Source of the DNA: Streptomonospora nanhaiensis
Lineage (GTDB): Bacteria > Actinomycetota > Actinomycetes > Streptosporangiales > Streptosporangiaceae
Assembly: GCF_013410565.1 (NCBI RefSeq)
Contig: NZ_JACCFO010000001.1
Span: forward strand, 2,542,001-2,606,000
Direction: 5' to 3'
Length of the DNA stretch: 64,000 nt
The position numbers and the translations under genes were made by a program. A model generated the notes under the pieces. The model was not told the DNA's origin and searched no databases. It worked only from the letters and a program-made list of their open reading frames with translations. Of this stretch, positions 24,832 through 33,919 are shown piece after piece. The stretch's first letter is position 1. Each line of letters starts with the position of its first letter.

Positions 24832-26169
24832 ATGACACGCCCGAACGACGACCCGCCCCGCCAACCCATGCGCAAGGTCATCGCCGCCAGCCTCTCCGGC
24901 GCCCTGCTGGAGTGGTACGACTTCAACCTCTACGGGCTCTCGGCGGCGCTCGTCTTCAACCGGCTCTTCTTCCCCGACGCCGATCCGCTGATCGGCACGC
25001 TGCTGTCGCTGGCCACCTTCGGCGTCGGGTTCGTGTCGCGGCCCATCGGCGCCCTCCTCTTCGGCCACCTGGGCGACCGCGTCGGGCGCAAGCAGATCCT
25101 CGTGGCCACGATGATGATCATCGGCGGCGCGACCTTCCTCATCGGCCTGCTGCCCGACTACGACACCATAGGGGTGTGGGCGCCCGTCCTGCTGGTCACC
25201 CTGCGGCTCGTGCAGGGCCTGGGCCTGGGCGGGGAGTTCGGCGGCGCCTCCCTGCTCACCGTCGAGCACGCCCCCCGCCACAGCCGCGGGTTCTGGGGGA
25301 GCCTGCCCCAGACCGGCGGCCCCATCGGCTACCTGATCGCGGTCGCCGTGGTCAGCCTGTTCGCGCTGCTGCCCGAGGACGCCTTTTTGAGCTGGGGCTG
25401 GCGGGTGCCGTTCCTGCTCAGCGCGGTGCTGCTGGTGGTGGGGCTGCTGGTGCGGCTCAAGATCGAGGAGACGCCCGCGTTCCACCGGGTCAAGGCGGCC
25501 GAGGCCCAGGCGCGCGTCCCGCTGCTGACGGCGCTGCGCCGCTACCCCCGCAGCGTCGTCGTGGGGTTCGGCGCGCGCCTCGGCGAGGCCGGGACCTCCC
25601 AGGTCTACCAGCCCTTCGCCATCAGCTTCGTCACCACCAGCCTGGGGTTCGGCCAGGGCGTGGCGCTGACCGGCGTGGTGCTGTACAACCTGCTCGGGCT
25701 GGCGCTGATGCCGGTGGCCGGGGCGGTCTCCGACCGGGTGGGGCGGCGCCCGCTGTACCTGGCCGGCGGCGTGATCGTGGCGCTCACCGCCTTCCCCTAC
25801 TTCTGGCTGCTGGAGATGGGCAGCGCGTGGTGGGCGTGGACGGCGATGGCGCTGGCCGCCGTGGGCGGCGCGGTGTGCATGTCGAGCCTCCAGGCCACGC
25901 TGTTCACCGAGATGTTCGGGGTGCGGGTGCGCTACTCGGGCATGTCGTTCGCCTACCAGACCTCGGCCATGGTCGCCGGGTTCGTCCCGGCCGCGGCGAC
26001 GTCGCTGCTGGTGGCCTTCGACGGCGCCACCTGGCCGGTGGCGCTGCTGGTGGTGGGCCTGGGCGCGGTGTCGGTGGTCTCGACGCTGTTCATGCGCGAG
26101 ACCCGGCACGTCGACACCGCCGAACTGGAGGCCGCGTCCGGCCGGGACACCCCGGGCGCGGGCGGGTGA
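24832..26169 (+). CDS. MHS-family (MFS) proton symporter
   Basis: A 445-residue membrane carrier with about 12 helices. The metabolite:H+ symporter subfamily is shown by L-E-W-Y-D-F-N-L-Y near residue 24, the loop G-H-L-G-D-R-V-G-R-K (about 80-89), R-L-V-Q-G-L-G-L-G-G-E-F-G-G (about 124-137) and D-R-V-G-R-R-P in the second half. Such carriers import small organic ions (carboxylates, betaines, aromatic acids). It is followed 98 bp later by a sulfatase in the same direction; import of a sulfated compound for desulfation is a plausible joint role. A candidate LacI-type operator lies upstream. Confidence 0.88.
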   Translation: MTRPNDDPPRQPMRKVIAASLSGALLEWYDFNLYGLSAALVFNRLFFPDADPLIGTLLSLATFGVGFVSRPIGALLFGHLGDRVGRKQILVATMMIIGGATFLIGLLPDYDTIGVWAPVLLVTLRLVQGLGLGGEFGGASLLTVEHAPRHSRGFWGSLPQTGGPIGYLIAVAVVSLFALLPEDAFLSWGWRVPFLLSAVLLVVGLLVRLKIEETPAFHRVKAAEAQARVPLLTALRRYPRSVVVGFGARLGEAGTSQVYQPFAISFVTTSLGFGQGVALTGVVLYNLLGLALMPVAGAVSDRVGRRPLYLAGGVIVALTAFPYFWLLEMGSAWWAWTAMALAAVGGAVCMSSLQATLFTEMFGVRVRYSGMSFAYQTSAMVAGFVPAAATSLLVAFDGATWPVALLVVGLGAVSVVSTLFMRETRHVDTAELEAASGRDTPGAGG

Positions 26170-26266
26170 GCGGGCGCCCCGCTCGGGCGGGCGGGGCGGG
26201 CAGGGTGATCACGGCGGGCACCGCAGACATGCGGCAACGGCAGGGGCAAGGACGAGGGGGACGGCG

Positions 26267-27700
26267 ATGGCGGACGGGGTCAACGCGCGGGGCGCGGACG
26301 GCACGGGGAGCGCGGGCGGCGGGGGCCGCACCGGCCGCTCCGATGAGGACGCGGCGCGCGCGCCGGGCGGCGCTCCCCCCGGCGCCCCCGGGAGCCGGCG
26401 CGGCGGCCCCGCCAACGTGCTCGTGCTCCTCACCGACCAGCAGCGCTGGGACACCACCGGCGTGCACGGCAACCCGCTGGGCCTGACCCCGGCCTTCGAC
26501 CGGATGGCCGCCGAGGGCGTCCACGTGGCGAACTCCTTCACCTGCCAGCCGGTGTGCGCACCCTCGCGCGCCGCGCTGCAGACCGGGCGCTACCCGGCGC
26601 AGACCGGCGTGTACCGCAACAACATCCCGCTGCCCGAGGACGCCCCGACCCTGGCCCACCACTTCGCCCGGGCCGGCTACGACACCGGCTACATCGGCAA
26701 GTGGCACCTGGCCGACACCGACGTCGCCGGACCGGTGCGGCCCGCCCAGCGCGGCGGCTACCGCGACTGGCTCGCGGCCAACCTGCTGGAGTTCACCTCC
26801 GACGCCTACGAGACCACCCTCTACGACGGCGACGGCCGACCGCACGAACTCGCGGGCTACCGCGCCGACGCGCTCACCGACGCCGCGATCGACTACATCA
26901 CCCGCGAGCGCGCCAACCCGTTCTTCCTGTTCCTGTCCTACCTGGAGCCCCACCACCAGAACCAGCGCGACGACTACCCGGCGCCCCAGGGCTACGGCGA
27001 GCGCTACGCGGGCGGCTGGACGCCCGGCGACCTCGCCGCCCTCGGCGGCAACGCCGCCGAGCACCTGGGCGGCTACTACGGCATGGTCCGGCGGCTGGAC
27101 GAGTGCCTGGGCCGCGTCCTGGCGGCGCTGGAGGAGCACGGACTGGCCGAGGACACCGTGGTGCTCTACACCTCCGACCACGGCTGCCACTTCAAGACCC
27201 GCAACAGCGAGTACAAGCGCAGCTGCCACGACGCCTCGATCCGGGTGCCCACGGCCCTGCGCGGCCCCGGGCTGGCCACCGGGCGGCCGATCACCCGGCT
27301 GGTCAGCCACGTCGACCTGCCCCCGACCCTGCTGGACGCGGCCGGCCTGCCCGTCCCGCCGGACATGCACGGCCGCTCGCTGCTGCCCCTGGTCCGCGGC
27401 GGCGCCGACGACCGGCCCGACGACGTCCTGGTGCAGATCAGCGAGTCCCAGGTGGGGCGGGCGCTGCGCACGCCGCGCTGGAAGTACGGCGTGGTGGCGC
27501 CGGACGCCGACGGGTGGGACGACCCGGCCGCCGACGAGTACGTGGACGCCTACCTCTACGACCTCGAATCCGACCCCCACGAACTGGACAACCTCGTCAC
27601 CGCCCCCGGCGCCCAGGAGGTCATCGCCCCGCTCCGCGACCGCCTTTTGGCCCGCCTCGCCGAGACCGGCGAGCGCCCGGTGATCCGCCCGGCCCGGTGA
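26267..27700 (+). CDS. Sulfatase (formylglycine-dependent)
   Basis: A 477-residue sulfatase. The activation motif C97-A-P-S-R, with A-A-L-Q-T-G-R-Y-P following, would be converted to formylglycine. Metal-binding T-D-Q-Q-R-W-D near 63 and the late S-D-H-G-C-H-F fit the alkaline phosphatase superfamily. The final G-x-S-L-L-P-L region is typical of arylsulfatases. The first 45 residues are Gly/Ala/Arg-rich and may not be translated if a later start is used. No signal peptide is visible, so it probably acts in the cytoplasm on imported sulfate esters. Best grouped with the transporter at 24832. Exact substrate unknown. Confidence 0.88.
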   Translation: MADGVNARGADGTGSAGGGGRTGRSDEDAARAPGGAPPGAPGSRRGGPANVLVLLTDQQRWDTTGVHGNPLGLTPAFDRMAAEGVHVANSFTCQPVCAPSRAALQTGRYPAQTGVYRNNIPLPEDAPTLAHHFARAGYDTGYIGKWHLADTDVAGPVRPAQRGGYRDWLAANLLEFTSDAYETTLYDGDGRPHELAGYRADALTDAAIDYITRERANPFFLFLSYLEPHHQNQRDDYPAPQGYGERYAGGWTPGDLAALGGNAAEHLGGYYGMVRRLDECLGRVLAALEEHGLAEDTVVLYTSDHGCHFKTRNSEYKRSCHDASIRVPTALRGPGLATGRPITRLVSHVDLPPTLLDAAGLPVPPDMHGRSLLPLVRGGADDRPDDVLVQISESQVGRALRTPRWKYGVVAPDADGWDDPAADEYVDAYLYDLESDPHELDNLVTAPGAQEVIAPLRDRLLARLAETGERPVIRPAR

Positions 27701-27707
27701 GGGCGCG

Positions 27708-27751
27708 GGCCGCGCGGCGCCGCCGGAGGACGGCGGCGGCGCCGCGCGGCC
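27708..27751. terminator. 17-bp-stem hairpin after the sulfatase
   Basis: Perfect arms starting GGCCGCGCGGCGCCGCC with a 10-base loop, eight bases after the sulfatase stop. It separates the transporter-sulfatase unit from the photolyase gene. Confidence 0.65.
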
Positions 27752-27858
27752 GCGGTACTTGCGCCGACGCCCCGGACCGGTCCTGGCCTGCTCGAACACC
27801 GACGCCACGGACGGTAGTGTGGCGACCACGCCCGTCTCCGGCCCAGGGAGGCGCCTTG

Positions 27859-29169
27859 GTGCGGCCGACCATCGTGCTGTTCACCCGCGACCTGCGCACG
27901 CACGACCACCCCGCGCTGGCCGCCGCCGCGGCGCGCGGCCGGGAGGTGGTGCCGCTCTTCGTGCTCGACCCCGCCGTGCTCGCCCGCTCCGCGCGCAACC
28001 GGATCGCCTACCTGCGCGAGGCCCTGGCCGACCTGCGCGGCGGCCTGCGCGCGGCCGGCGCCGACCTCGTGGTGCGCTCCGGCGACACCGTCGCCGAGAC
28101 CGTGCGGGCCGCGCGGTCCGCCGGCGCCGACCGGGTCCACCTCAGCGCCGACGTCAGCGCCTTCGCCGCCGACCGCGCCGGGCGCCTGCGCGCCGCCGGG
28201 CGGGCGGAGGGGTTCGCGGTGGCGGAGTTCCCCGGTGTCACCGTGGTGCCGCCCGGTGCGCTGCTGCCCGCGGGCGGCGACCACTACCGGGTGTTCACGC
28301 CCTATTGGCGGGCGTGGCAGGCCCACGCGTGGCGCGCCCCCGAGCCGCCGCCCCACGGGCTGCGCCTGCCCGCGGGGGCGGCCGCGGGGCCGCTGCCCGG
28401 CGAGGAGTGCGCGGTCGCGGGAACGGGCCGGCTGTCGCCGCGCCGGGTGGGCGGCGGCGAGCGCGCCGCGCGCGAGCGGATGCGCGGCTGGCTGGCGGGC
28501 GGCTGCGCCGGCTACGGCGAGGCCCACGACGACCTCGCGGCCGACGCCACCTCACGCCTCAGCGCCGACCTGCGGTTCGGCTGCCTGTCGCCGCTGGAGC
28601 TGGCCCGCTCGGCGCGCGGGCACGGCGCCTGCGACCCCTTCGTGCGCCAGCTGGCCTGGCGCGACTTCCACCACCAGGTGTGCGCGGCCTACCCCCTGCT
28701 GAACCGGAGCGACTACCGGCCGCGCGAGGTCCGCTGGCGCGACGACGACAGCGCGTTCGCCGCCTGGTGCGCGGGCCGCACCGGGGTGCCGATCGTGGAC
28801 GCGGGCATGCGCCAGCTGCTGGAGGAGGGCTTCATGCACAACCGCGCCCGCCTCATCACCGCCGCGTTCCTGACCCGGGAGCTGCGCGTGCACTGGCGGC
28901 GCGGCGGCGACCACTTCCACGCGCTGCTGACCGACGGCGACATCGCCGACAACTACGGCAACTGGCAGTGGGTCGCGGGCACGGGCAACGACACCCGGCC
29001 CAACCGGTCGTTCAATGTCCTGCGGCAGTCGCGCCGCTTCGACCCCCGGGGCGACTACATCCGGCGCTACGTGCCGGAACTCGCCGACATGCCGGCCGAG
29101 CGGATCCACGAACCGTGGCGGTCGCCCCGGCGCGCCGCCGACTACCCCGAGCCGCTGTTCGACGTGTGA
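27859..29169 (+). CDS. phr: Deoxyribodipyrimidine photolyase
   Basis: A 436-residue light-driven DNA repair enzyme that splits cyclobutane pyrimidine dimers with FADH-. N-terminal antenna domain T-I-V-L-F-T-R-D-L-R-T-H-D-H-P. The FAD-binding helical domain carries L-R-F-G-C-L-S-P, W-R-D-F-H-H-Q, P-I-V-D-A-G-M-R-Q-L, H-N-R-A-R-L-I, D-G-D-I-A-D-N-Y-G-N-W-Q-W and N-P-like T-R-P-N-R-S-F-N. All are family-typical, so it looks active; cryptochrome function cannot be excluded. GTG at 27859 is seven bases after GGGAGG; the adjacent TTG (27856) is an alternative. Confidence 0.93.
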   Translation: MRPTIVLFTRDLRTHDHPALAAAAARGREVVPLFVLDPAVLARSARNRIAYLREALADLRGGLRAAGADLVVRSGDTVAETVRAARSAGADRVHLSADVSAFAADRAGRLRAAGRAEGFAVAEFPGVTVVPPGALLPAGGDHYRVFTPYWRAWQAHAWRAPEPPPHGLRLPAGAAAGPLPGEECAVAGTGRLSPRRVGGGERAARERMRGWLAGGCAGYGEAHDDLAADATSRLSADLRFGCLSPLELARSARGHGACDPFVRQLAWRDFHHQVCAAYPLLNRSDYRPREVRWRDDDSAFAAWCAGRTGVPIVDAGMRQLLEEGFMHNRARLITAAFLTRELRVHWRRGGDHFHALLTDGDIADNYGNWQWVAGTGNDTRPNRSFNVLRQSRRFDPRGDYIRRYVPELADMPAERIHEPWRSPRRAADYPEPLFDV

Positions 29170-29193
29170 CGGCGCCGCCGAGCGCCGCCTCAA

Positions 29194-29250
29194 TTGACAC
29201 CTCGCCTTCCGCCCGCTTACCTTTCCTAGCCTAATAGCTTTGTAAACAAA
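29194..29250 (+). promoter_or_regulatory. Strong promoter with palindrome
   Basis: -35 TTGACA (29194-29199), 18-bp spacer, -10 TACCTT (29218-29223), then the inverted repeat TTTGT-AA-ACAAA (29239-29250) in the early transcribed region. The following TAATTTTAGGAGG leader is strikingly AT-rich for this genome. A consensus -35 plus a downstream operator suggests a strong, repressible promoter for the Ddn-hemerythrin gene. Confidence 0.65.
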
Positions 29251-29268
29251 ATAATTTTAGGAGGCAAC

Positions 29269-30192
29269 ATGACCGAGGCGGACGAGCCGGGCCCCGCCGC
29301 CTTCAACCGGCAGGTCATCGCCGAGTTCCGGGCCAACGGGGGCGTCGTCGGCGGCGTGTTCGCGGGGGCACCGCTGGTGCTGCTCACCACGGCCGGGGCG
29401 CGGACCGGCCGGCCGCACACCAACCCCGCCGTGTACGCCCGCGACGGGGAGCGGCTGCTGGTGTTCGCCTCCAACGCCGGAGGGCCGCGCAACCCCGCGT
29501 GGTACCACAACCTGCTGGCCCACCCCCAGGTCACGGTGGAGATCGCCGACGGCCGCGGCGGGGTGGCGGTGCACGCGGCCCGGGCCGAGCCGCTCGACGG
29601 GCGCGAGCGCGACCGGCAGTACGCGCTCCAGGCCGAGCGCGATCCCGCGTTCGCCGCCTACCAGGCCGGGACGGCGCGCACCATCCCGGTCGTCGCCCTG
29701 CACCCGCTCGACCTCACCGGCGACCCCGAGCGGGGCCGGGCCATCGCCGCGCAGCTCACACGCCACCACGACGACCTGCGCGCGCGGCTGGCCCGGGCGC
29801 GGGCCGCCGTCGATTGGCGCCTGGCCGGGGAGGACGCGGCCGGGGACGCCGGCGGCCGGGCGGACGGCCTGGACGGCGGCGCCGACCTGCTGGGGAACTG
29901 CCTGTCCTTCTGCGACGCGCTGGGGCTGCACCACATCCGCGAGGACGGGGCGTTCACCGCGTTCAAGGCGGCCTACCCCGCACTCCGCCCGGCGGTGGCG
30001 CGGCTGCGCGCAGAGCACCGCGCGGTGGCGGCCCTCCTCGCCGACCTGCGGGAGCTGTCGGAGGGCGCGGCCGAGACCGCCGACTGGGCCGCGCTGCGCA
30101 CCGACCTCGACCGGATCGGCGCCGAACTGGAGCGGCACTTCGCCTACGAGGAGCAGGCCCTGCTGCCGCCGCTGGAGGCGGCCGGCCGGTAG
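29269..30192 (+). CDS. Ddn-like F420 nitroreductase/quinone reductase fused to hemerythrin domain
   Basis: A 307-residue two-domain protein. Residues about 8-145 match the deazaflavin-dependent nitroreductase family (T-T-A-G-A-R-T-G-R-P-H-T-N-P, N-P-A-W-Y-H-N-L-L-A-H-P, I-P-V-V-A-L). Residues about 160-305 form a hemerythrin-like HHE four-helix bundle: R-H-H-D-D-L, L-H-H-I-R-E-D, E-H-R-A-V and H-F-A-Y-E-E-Q-A-L-L-P. These supply the histidine and acidic ligands of a di-iron site. The first domain likely binds F420H2 and reduces quinones; the second may sense or carry O2, NO or iron. An excellent AGGAGG and strong promoter precede it. Confidence 0.85.
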   Translation: MTEADEPGPAAFNRQVIAEFRANGGVVGGVFAGAPLVLLTTAGARTGRPHTNPAVYARDGERLLVFASNAGGPRNPAWYHNLLAHPQVTVEIADGRGGVAVHAARAEPLDGRERDRQYALQAERDPAFAAYQAGTARTIPVVALHPLDLTGDPERGRAIAAQLTRHHDDLRARLARARAAVDWRLAGEDAAGDAGGRADGLDGGADLLGNCLSFCDALGLHHIREDGAFTAFKAAYPALRPAVARLRAEHRAVAALLADLRELSEGAAETADWAALRTDLDRIGAELERHFAYEEQALLPPLEAAGR

Positions 30193-30262
30193 CCGATGCC
30201 TCCGGCGCGGGCGGGGCGGGGACCGCCGCCGGGGCGGCGGTCGGCGCCGGCCGCGGTCCGGG

Positions 30263-30556
30263 TCAGGGCTCCGGCGGCCGCTCGATCGGCGGCATGGGGC
30301 CGCCGACGGGATGCCAGGCCGCCGGGAACCCCGCCTGCCGGGCGGTGCCGACCAGTTCGACGCGCCCGCCGACGAAGGCCACGCGGTGGTAGGCGAAGGG
30401 CCGGCCGTCCCGCCCGCCGGGTCCACCCCGCCCCGGCCGTCGGCGCCGCGACGTGGGATGTATACGGTAGCCGGGCCGGATCGCGCCGCCCGGCGAGCCC
30501 GGCAACCGCCCCTCCGCCCCCGTCCGTTCCGCAAGGAGGAACCAGCCCCATGCCAA
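30263..30556 (-). CDS. Possible small protein, uncertain
   Basis: An open frame whose last 50 or so codons (ending P-P-I-E-R-P-P-E-P) show the strong third-position G/C bias of real genes here and a non-repetitive composition (Y-H-R-V-A-F-V-G-G-R-V-E-L-V-G-T). The first half is Arg/Gly/Pro-rich and overlaps the start of the gamma-glutamyltransferase gene, so the true start is unclear and no good ribosome site is seen. It may be a short conserved protein or a gene remnant. I do not recognise a family. Confidence 0.25.
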   Translation of the reverse strand: MAWGWFLLAERTGAEGRLPGSPGGAIRPGYRIHPTSRRRRPGRGGPGGRDGRPFAYHRVAFVGGRVELVGTARQAGFPAAWHPVGGPMPPIERPPEP

Positions 30557-32346
30557 TGTTCACCACCCGGCCCGAGCTGCGCGGGTCGTTCGGCATGGCC
30601 GCCTCGACCCACTGGCTGGCCACCGGTGTCGCCATGTCGGTCCTGGAGCGCGGCGGCAACGCCTTCGACGCCGCCGTCGCGGCCGGGTTCACCCTCCAGG
30701 TGGTCGAGCCGCACCTCAACGGGCCCGCGGGCGAGGTCCCCATCATCTTCCAGGCCGCCGGAGGCACCCCGACCGTGGTCTGCGGCCAGGGGCCGGCGCC
30801 CGCCGCCGCCACGCCCGACGCCTTCGCCGGCCTGGACCGGATCCCCGGCAGCGGCGTGCTGCCGGCCTGCGTGCCGGGCGCGTTCGACGCCTGGCTGCTG
30901 CTGGCGCGCGACCACGGCACCCTGCCGCTGCGCGACCTGCTGGAGCCGGCCATCGGCTACGCCCGCCGCGGCTACCCCCTCACCCCGCACATCGTCGGCC
31001 ACGTCACCGCCGTCGAGCAGGTCTTCACCCGGCACTGGCCCTCCTCGGCCGCGCTGTGGCTGTCCGGCGGCGCGCCGCCCGCCGCCGACTCCCTCCACAC
31101 CAACCCGGCGCTCGCCGACACCTACGAGCGCGTCCTCACCGAGGCCGAGGCGGCGGGGAGCACCCGCGAGCAGCGCATCGACGCGGCGCGGCGGATCTGG
31201 CGCGAGGGATTCGTCGCCGAGGCCATCGCGGAGTTCTGCGCGCAGCCGCGCCCCGACGGCGCGGGCGTCCCGCGCCGGGCCCTGCTGAGCGCCGACGACC
31301 TCGCCGGCTGGAGCGCCACCTACGAGGAGCCCGTCAGCCTCACCTACGCGGGCCGCACCGTGCACAAGACCGGCCCGTGGGGGCAGGGGCCGGTGTTCCT
31401 CCAGCAGCTCCGCCTGCACGAGGCCCTGGGCACCGGCGCCGACGCCGAGGCGGGCCGGGCCGGCGTGCTCTCCGCGGAGTTCGTGCACCGGGTCGCCGAG
31501 GCGGCCAAGCTCGCCTTCGCCGACCGCGAGGCGTGGTACGCCGACCCGGCGTTCGCCGACGTGCCGCTGGCCGACCTGCTCTCGCCCGGCTACGCCGCCG
31601 AGCGCGCGGCCCTGGTGGGCGCCGAGGCGTCGCTGGAGCTGCGCCCCGGCTCCCCCGGCGGGCGCGCGCCCCACCTCACCGAGCAGCGGCTCACCGGCAC
31701 CACCCCGTTGCCGCTGGGCACCAGCGGCGAGCCCACGGTGGACCGCGCCGGGGAGCAGCGCGGCGACACCTGCCACCTCGACGTCGTGGACCGGCACGGC
31801 AACATGGTCGCGGCCACCCCCAGCGGCGGGTGGCTGGCCAGTTCTCCGGTGATCCCGGCTCTGGGGTTCCCGCTGGGCACGCGCGGCCAGATGTTCTGGC
31901 TGGACCCGCGCTCTCCCAGCGTGATCGCGCCGGGCAAGCGCCCCCGAACCACCCTGACCCCCACCCTCGTCACCCGCGACGGCGAGGCCGTGATGGCGTT
32001 CGGCACCCCCGGCGGCGACCAGCAGGACCAGTGGTCGCTGACCTACTTCCTGCGGCTGGTGCACGGCGGCATGGGCCTGCAGGAGGCGATCGACGCCCCG
32101 ATGTTCCACACCAACGGGCTGCCCAGCTCGTTCTACCCGCGCGAGATCTCGCCCGGCCAGCTCGTGGTGGAGTCCCGCCTGGGCGAGGACGCCATCGCCG
32201 AGCTGCGCCGGCGCGGCCACGACGTGGTGGTCTCGGACCCGTGGTCGCTGGGCCGCCTGTCGGCGGTGGCGCGCGACCCCGAGACGGGCGTCCTGCGCGC
32301 GGCGGCCAACCCGCGCGGCGCCCAGGGCTACGCGGCCGGGCGCTGA
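30550..32346 (+). CDS. Gamma-glutamyltransferase family protein
   Basis: A 598-residue member of the GGT family, whose precursors cleave themselves at a conserved threonine. The predicted nucleophile is T407 in R-G-D-T-C-H-L-D-V-V-D; the heavy chain has E-R-G-G-N-A-F-D-A-A-V-A and P-G-S/G-like G-P-A-G-E. No signal peptide is present, unlike many secreted GGTs. The acceptor/donor Arg motif of true GGTs is replaced by H-L-N-G-P-A-G-E. A cephalosporin-acylase-like or other amidase role is therefore possible and glutathione need not be the substrate. ATG at 30550 follows AAGGAGGA. Confidence 0.88.
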   Translation: MPMFTTRPELRGSFGMAASTHWLATGVAMSVLERGGNAFDAAVAAGFTLQVVEPHLNGPAGEVPIIFQAAGGTPTVVCGQGPAPAAATPDAFAGLDRIPGSGVLPACVPGAFDAWLLLARDHGTLPLRDLLEPAIGYARRGYPLTPHIVGHVTAVEQVFTRHWPSSAALWLSGGAPPAADSLHTNPALADTYERVLTEAEAAGSTREQRIDAARRIWREGFVAEAIAEFCAQPRPDGAGVPRRALLSADDLAGWSATYEEPVSLTYAGRTVHKTGPWGQGPVFLQQLRLHEALGTGADAEAGRAGVLSAEFVHRVAEAAKLAFADREAWYADPAFADVPLADLLSPGYAAERAALVGAEASLELRPGSPGGRAPHLTEQRLTGTTPLPLGTSGEPTVDRAGEQRGDTCHLDVVDRHGNMVAATPSGGWLASSPVIPALGFPLGTRGQMFWLDPRSPSVIAPGKRPRTTLTPTLVTRDGEAVMAFGTPGGDQQDQWSLTYFLRLVHGGMGLQEAIDAPMFHTNGLPSSFYPREISPGQLVVESRLGEDAIAELRRRGHDVVVSDPWSLGRLSAVARDPETGVLRAAANPRGAQGYAAGR

Positions 32347-32354
32347 CGCCGCCG

Positions 32355-32396
32355 GGTGCCGGGGCCGGACCTCCAGCGGGTCCGGCCCCGGGCACC
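32355..32396. terminator. Bidirectional terminator hairpin
   Basis: Arms of 16-17 bp (GGTGCCGGGGCCGGAC against GTCCGGCCCCGGGCACC, one bulged base) between the convergent gamma-glutamyltransferase and symporter genes. It starts nine bases after one stop and ends nine before the other. Confidence 0.7.
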
Positions 32397-32404
32397 GGCG
32401 CGCC

Positions 32405-33919
32405 TCAGCCCCCGGCGGGCGCCTCGGCGGTGTCGGTTTCGGTCCGGCCGCCGGGCGCGGCGGGCGTGCGCGCCGGCAGCAGCGACCCCGCCACGCACAC
32501 CAGCGCGTTCAGCGCCAGCCCGACCAGGCCGCCGTGCACCCCGTAGACGTCCTCGACCCCGGCCAGACTCAGCCCGCCCGCGAGCAGCGCGCCGGCGGCC
32601 ATGCCGTAGAACACCGGAGCCTCGCGCAGCCCTTTCCAGTACAGGCCCACGATGAACGCCGGCACGATCTGGATCAGCAGCTCGAACTTGAGCACGAAGA
32701 TGTTGACCAGCAGCGTCGGCGGGTTCCACGCCAGCGCGAGCAGCACCGCGACCGCGGCGATCCCGGCCGCCTTGCCGACCAGCAGCGCCCGGCCCTCGTC
32801 GCCGCCCCGCGCGAACCCCTTGCGGTAGATGTCGTTGGAGACGATCGAGGAGAAGCTGAGCAGCACGGAGTCGGCGGTGGAGACGATGGCCGCGATCACA
32901 CCGCCGAACAGCAGCACCATCATCGCCGCGAAGAACACGTTGATCCCGGCGACCTCGTTGGCGAGCATGCCCACCAGCTGCTCGGACTCGGTGTCGCCCA
33001 GCCCGGGGAACAGCCGGATGCACAGGAAGCCGACGAGGAACACCACGCCGGTGGTGATGAGGGGCATCCACGCCATGGCCGCCAGCGACCGCTTGAGGGT
33101 GCGCTCGCTGCGGGAGGCGTAGATTCGCTGGATGGCGTGCGGGTAGACCGCCGCGCCGATGCCCACCATCACCACCATCGACAGCCAGTTGACGGAGTCC
33201 CGCACCGGCGGCACCGCCGCCTTCTCCGGCTCCTCGGCCACCACGTGGGCGACCGTGTCGCCCAGCGACCCCCCGGCCAGATACAGCCCGCCGGCCAGCA
33301 TCACGGCGACGCCGACCAGCAGCGCCACACCCTGCATGACGTCGGTGAACGCGACCGCGCGCATGCCGCCCATCCAGGAGTAGGCCAGCATCACCACCAC
33401 GAACCCGACCACGCCCACCTGGTAGGGCACGGTGCCGCCGGTGAGGCCGGCGATGCCGTGGCCCATCGCCACCAACTGCTCCAGCAGGTAGTTGGCCAGG
33501 GCCCACAGCATCAGCAGCGCCGCCAGCAGGCCCACGCGCCGGCCGCCGAAGCGGTGCAGCAGCCAGTCGGTGGGGGTGAGGAAGCCCTCGCGCTTGGCCA
33601 CCGCGTACAGGCGCGGCGCGAAGAGGAGGTAGCCGCCGATGATGGCGGTCATGAAGGTCACCGACTGCCACCAGGTGAAGCCCATGCGGTAGGCGGCCGG
33701 CGCGTAGCCCACCACGTTGTTGCCGCTGTACTGGCTGGCGTAGAGGGTGAAGAACAGCACCATGACGCCGAGGTGGCGGCCGGCCAGGTAGTAGTTGTCC
33801 AGGGTGTCGCGAACCCCGGGGCGGCTGCGGCTCACCCAGAACCCGATGGCCAGCATGATCACGGCGTAGGCCACCAAAACCGCGATCCCCGGCGCGCCCG
33901 CGAACGCGAGGTCGTTCAT
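32405..33919 (-). CDS. Sodium:solute symporter (SSS family)
   Basis: A 504-residue carrier with about 13 membrane helices. SSS features: G-F-W-V-S-R-S at the first loop, Y-Y-L-A-G-R-H, A-S-Q-Y-S-G-N-N-V-V-G-Y-A-P-A-A-Y in helix 2, Y-S-W-M-G-G-M-R-A-V-A-F-T-D-V-M-Q near 200, and the sodium-site S-T-A-D-S-V-L-L-S near 365. Overall pattern is closest to monocarboxylate/pantothenate-type members. Its ATG overlaps the stop of the small membrane gene upstream (ATGA), indicating translational coupling and a two-protein transporter. Substrate probably a small carboxylate; not provable here. Confidence 0.9.
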   Translation of the reverse strand: MNDLAFAGAPGIAVLVAYAVIMLAIGFWVSRSRPGVRDTLDNYYLAGRHLGVMVLFFTLYASQYSGNNVVGYAPAAYRMGFTWWQSVTFMTAIIGGYLLFAPRLYAVAKREGFLTPTDWLLHRFGGRRVGLLAALLMLWALANYLLEQLVAMGHGIAGLTGGTVPYQVGVVGFVVVMLAYSWMGGMRAVAFTDVMQGVALLVGVAVMLAGGLYLAGGSLGDTVAHVVAEEPEKAAVPPVRDSVNWLSMVVMVGIGAAVYPHAIQRIYASRSERTLKRSLAAMAWMPLITTGVVFLVGFLCIRLFPGLGDTESEQLVGMLANEVAGINVFFAAMMVLLFGGVIAAIVSTADSVLLSFSSIVSNDIYRKGFARGGDEGRALLVGKAAGIAAVAVLLALAWNPPTLLVNIFVLKFELLIQIVPAFIVGLYWKGLREAPVFYGMAAGALLAGGLSLAGVEDVYGVHGGLVGLALNALVCVAGSLLPARTPAAPGGRTETDTAEAPAGG

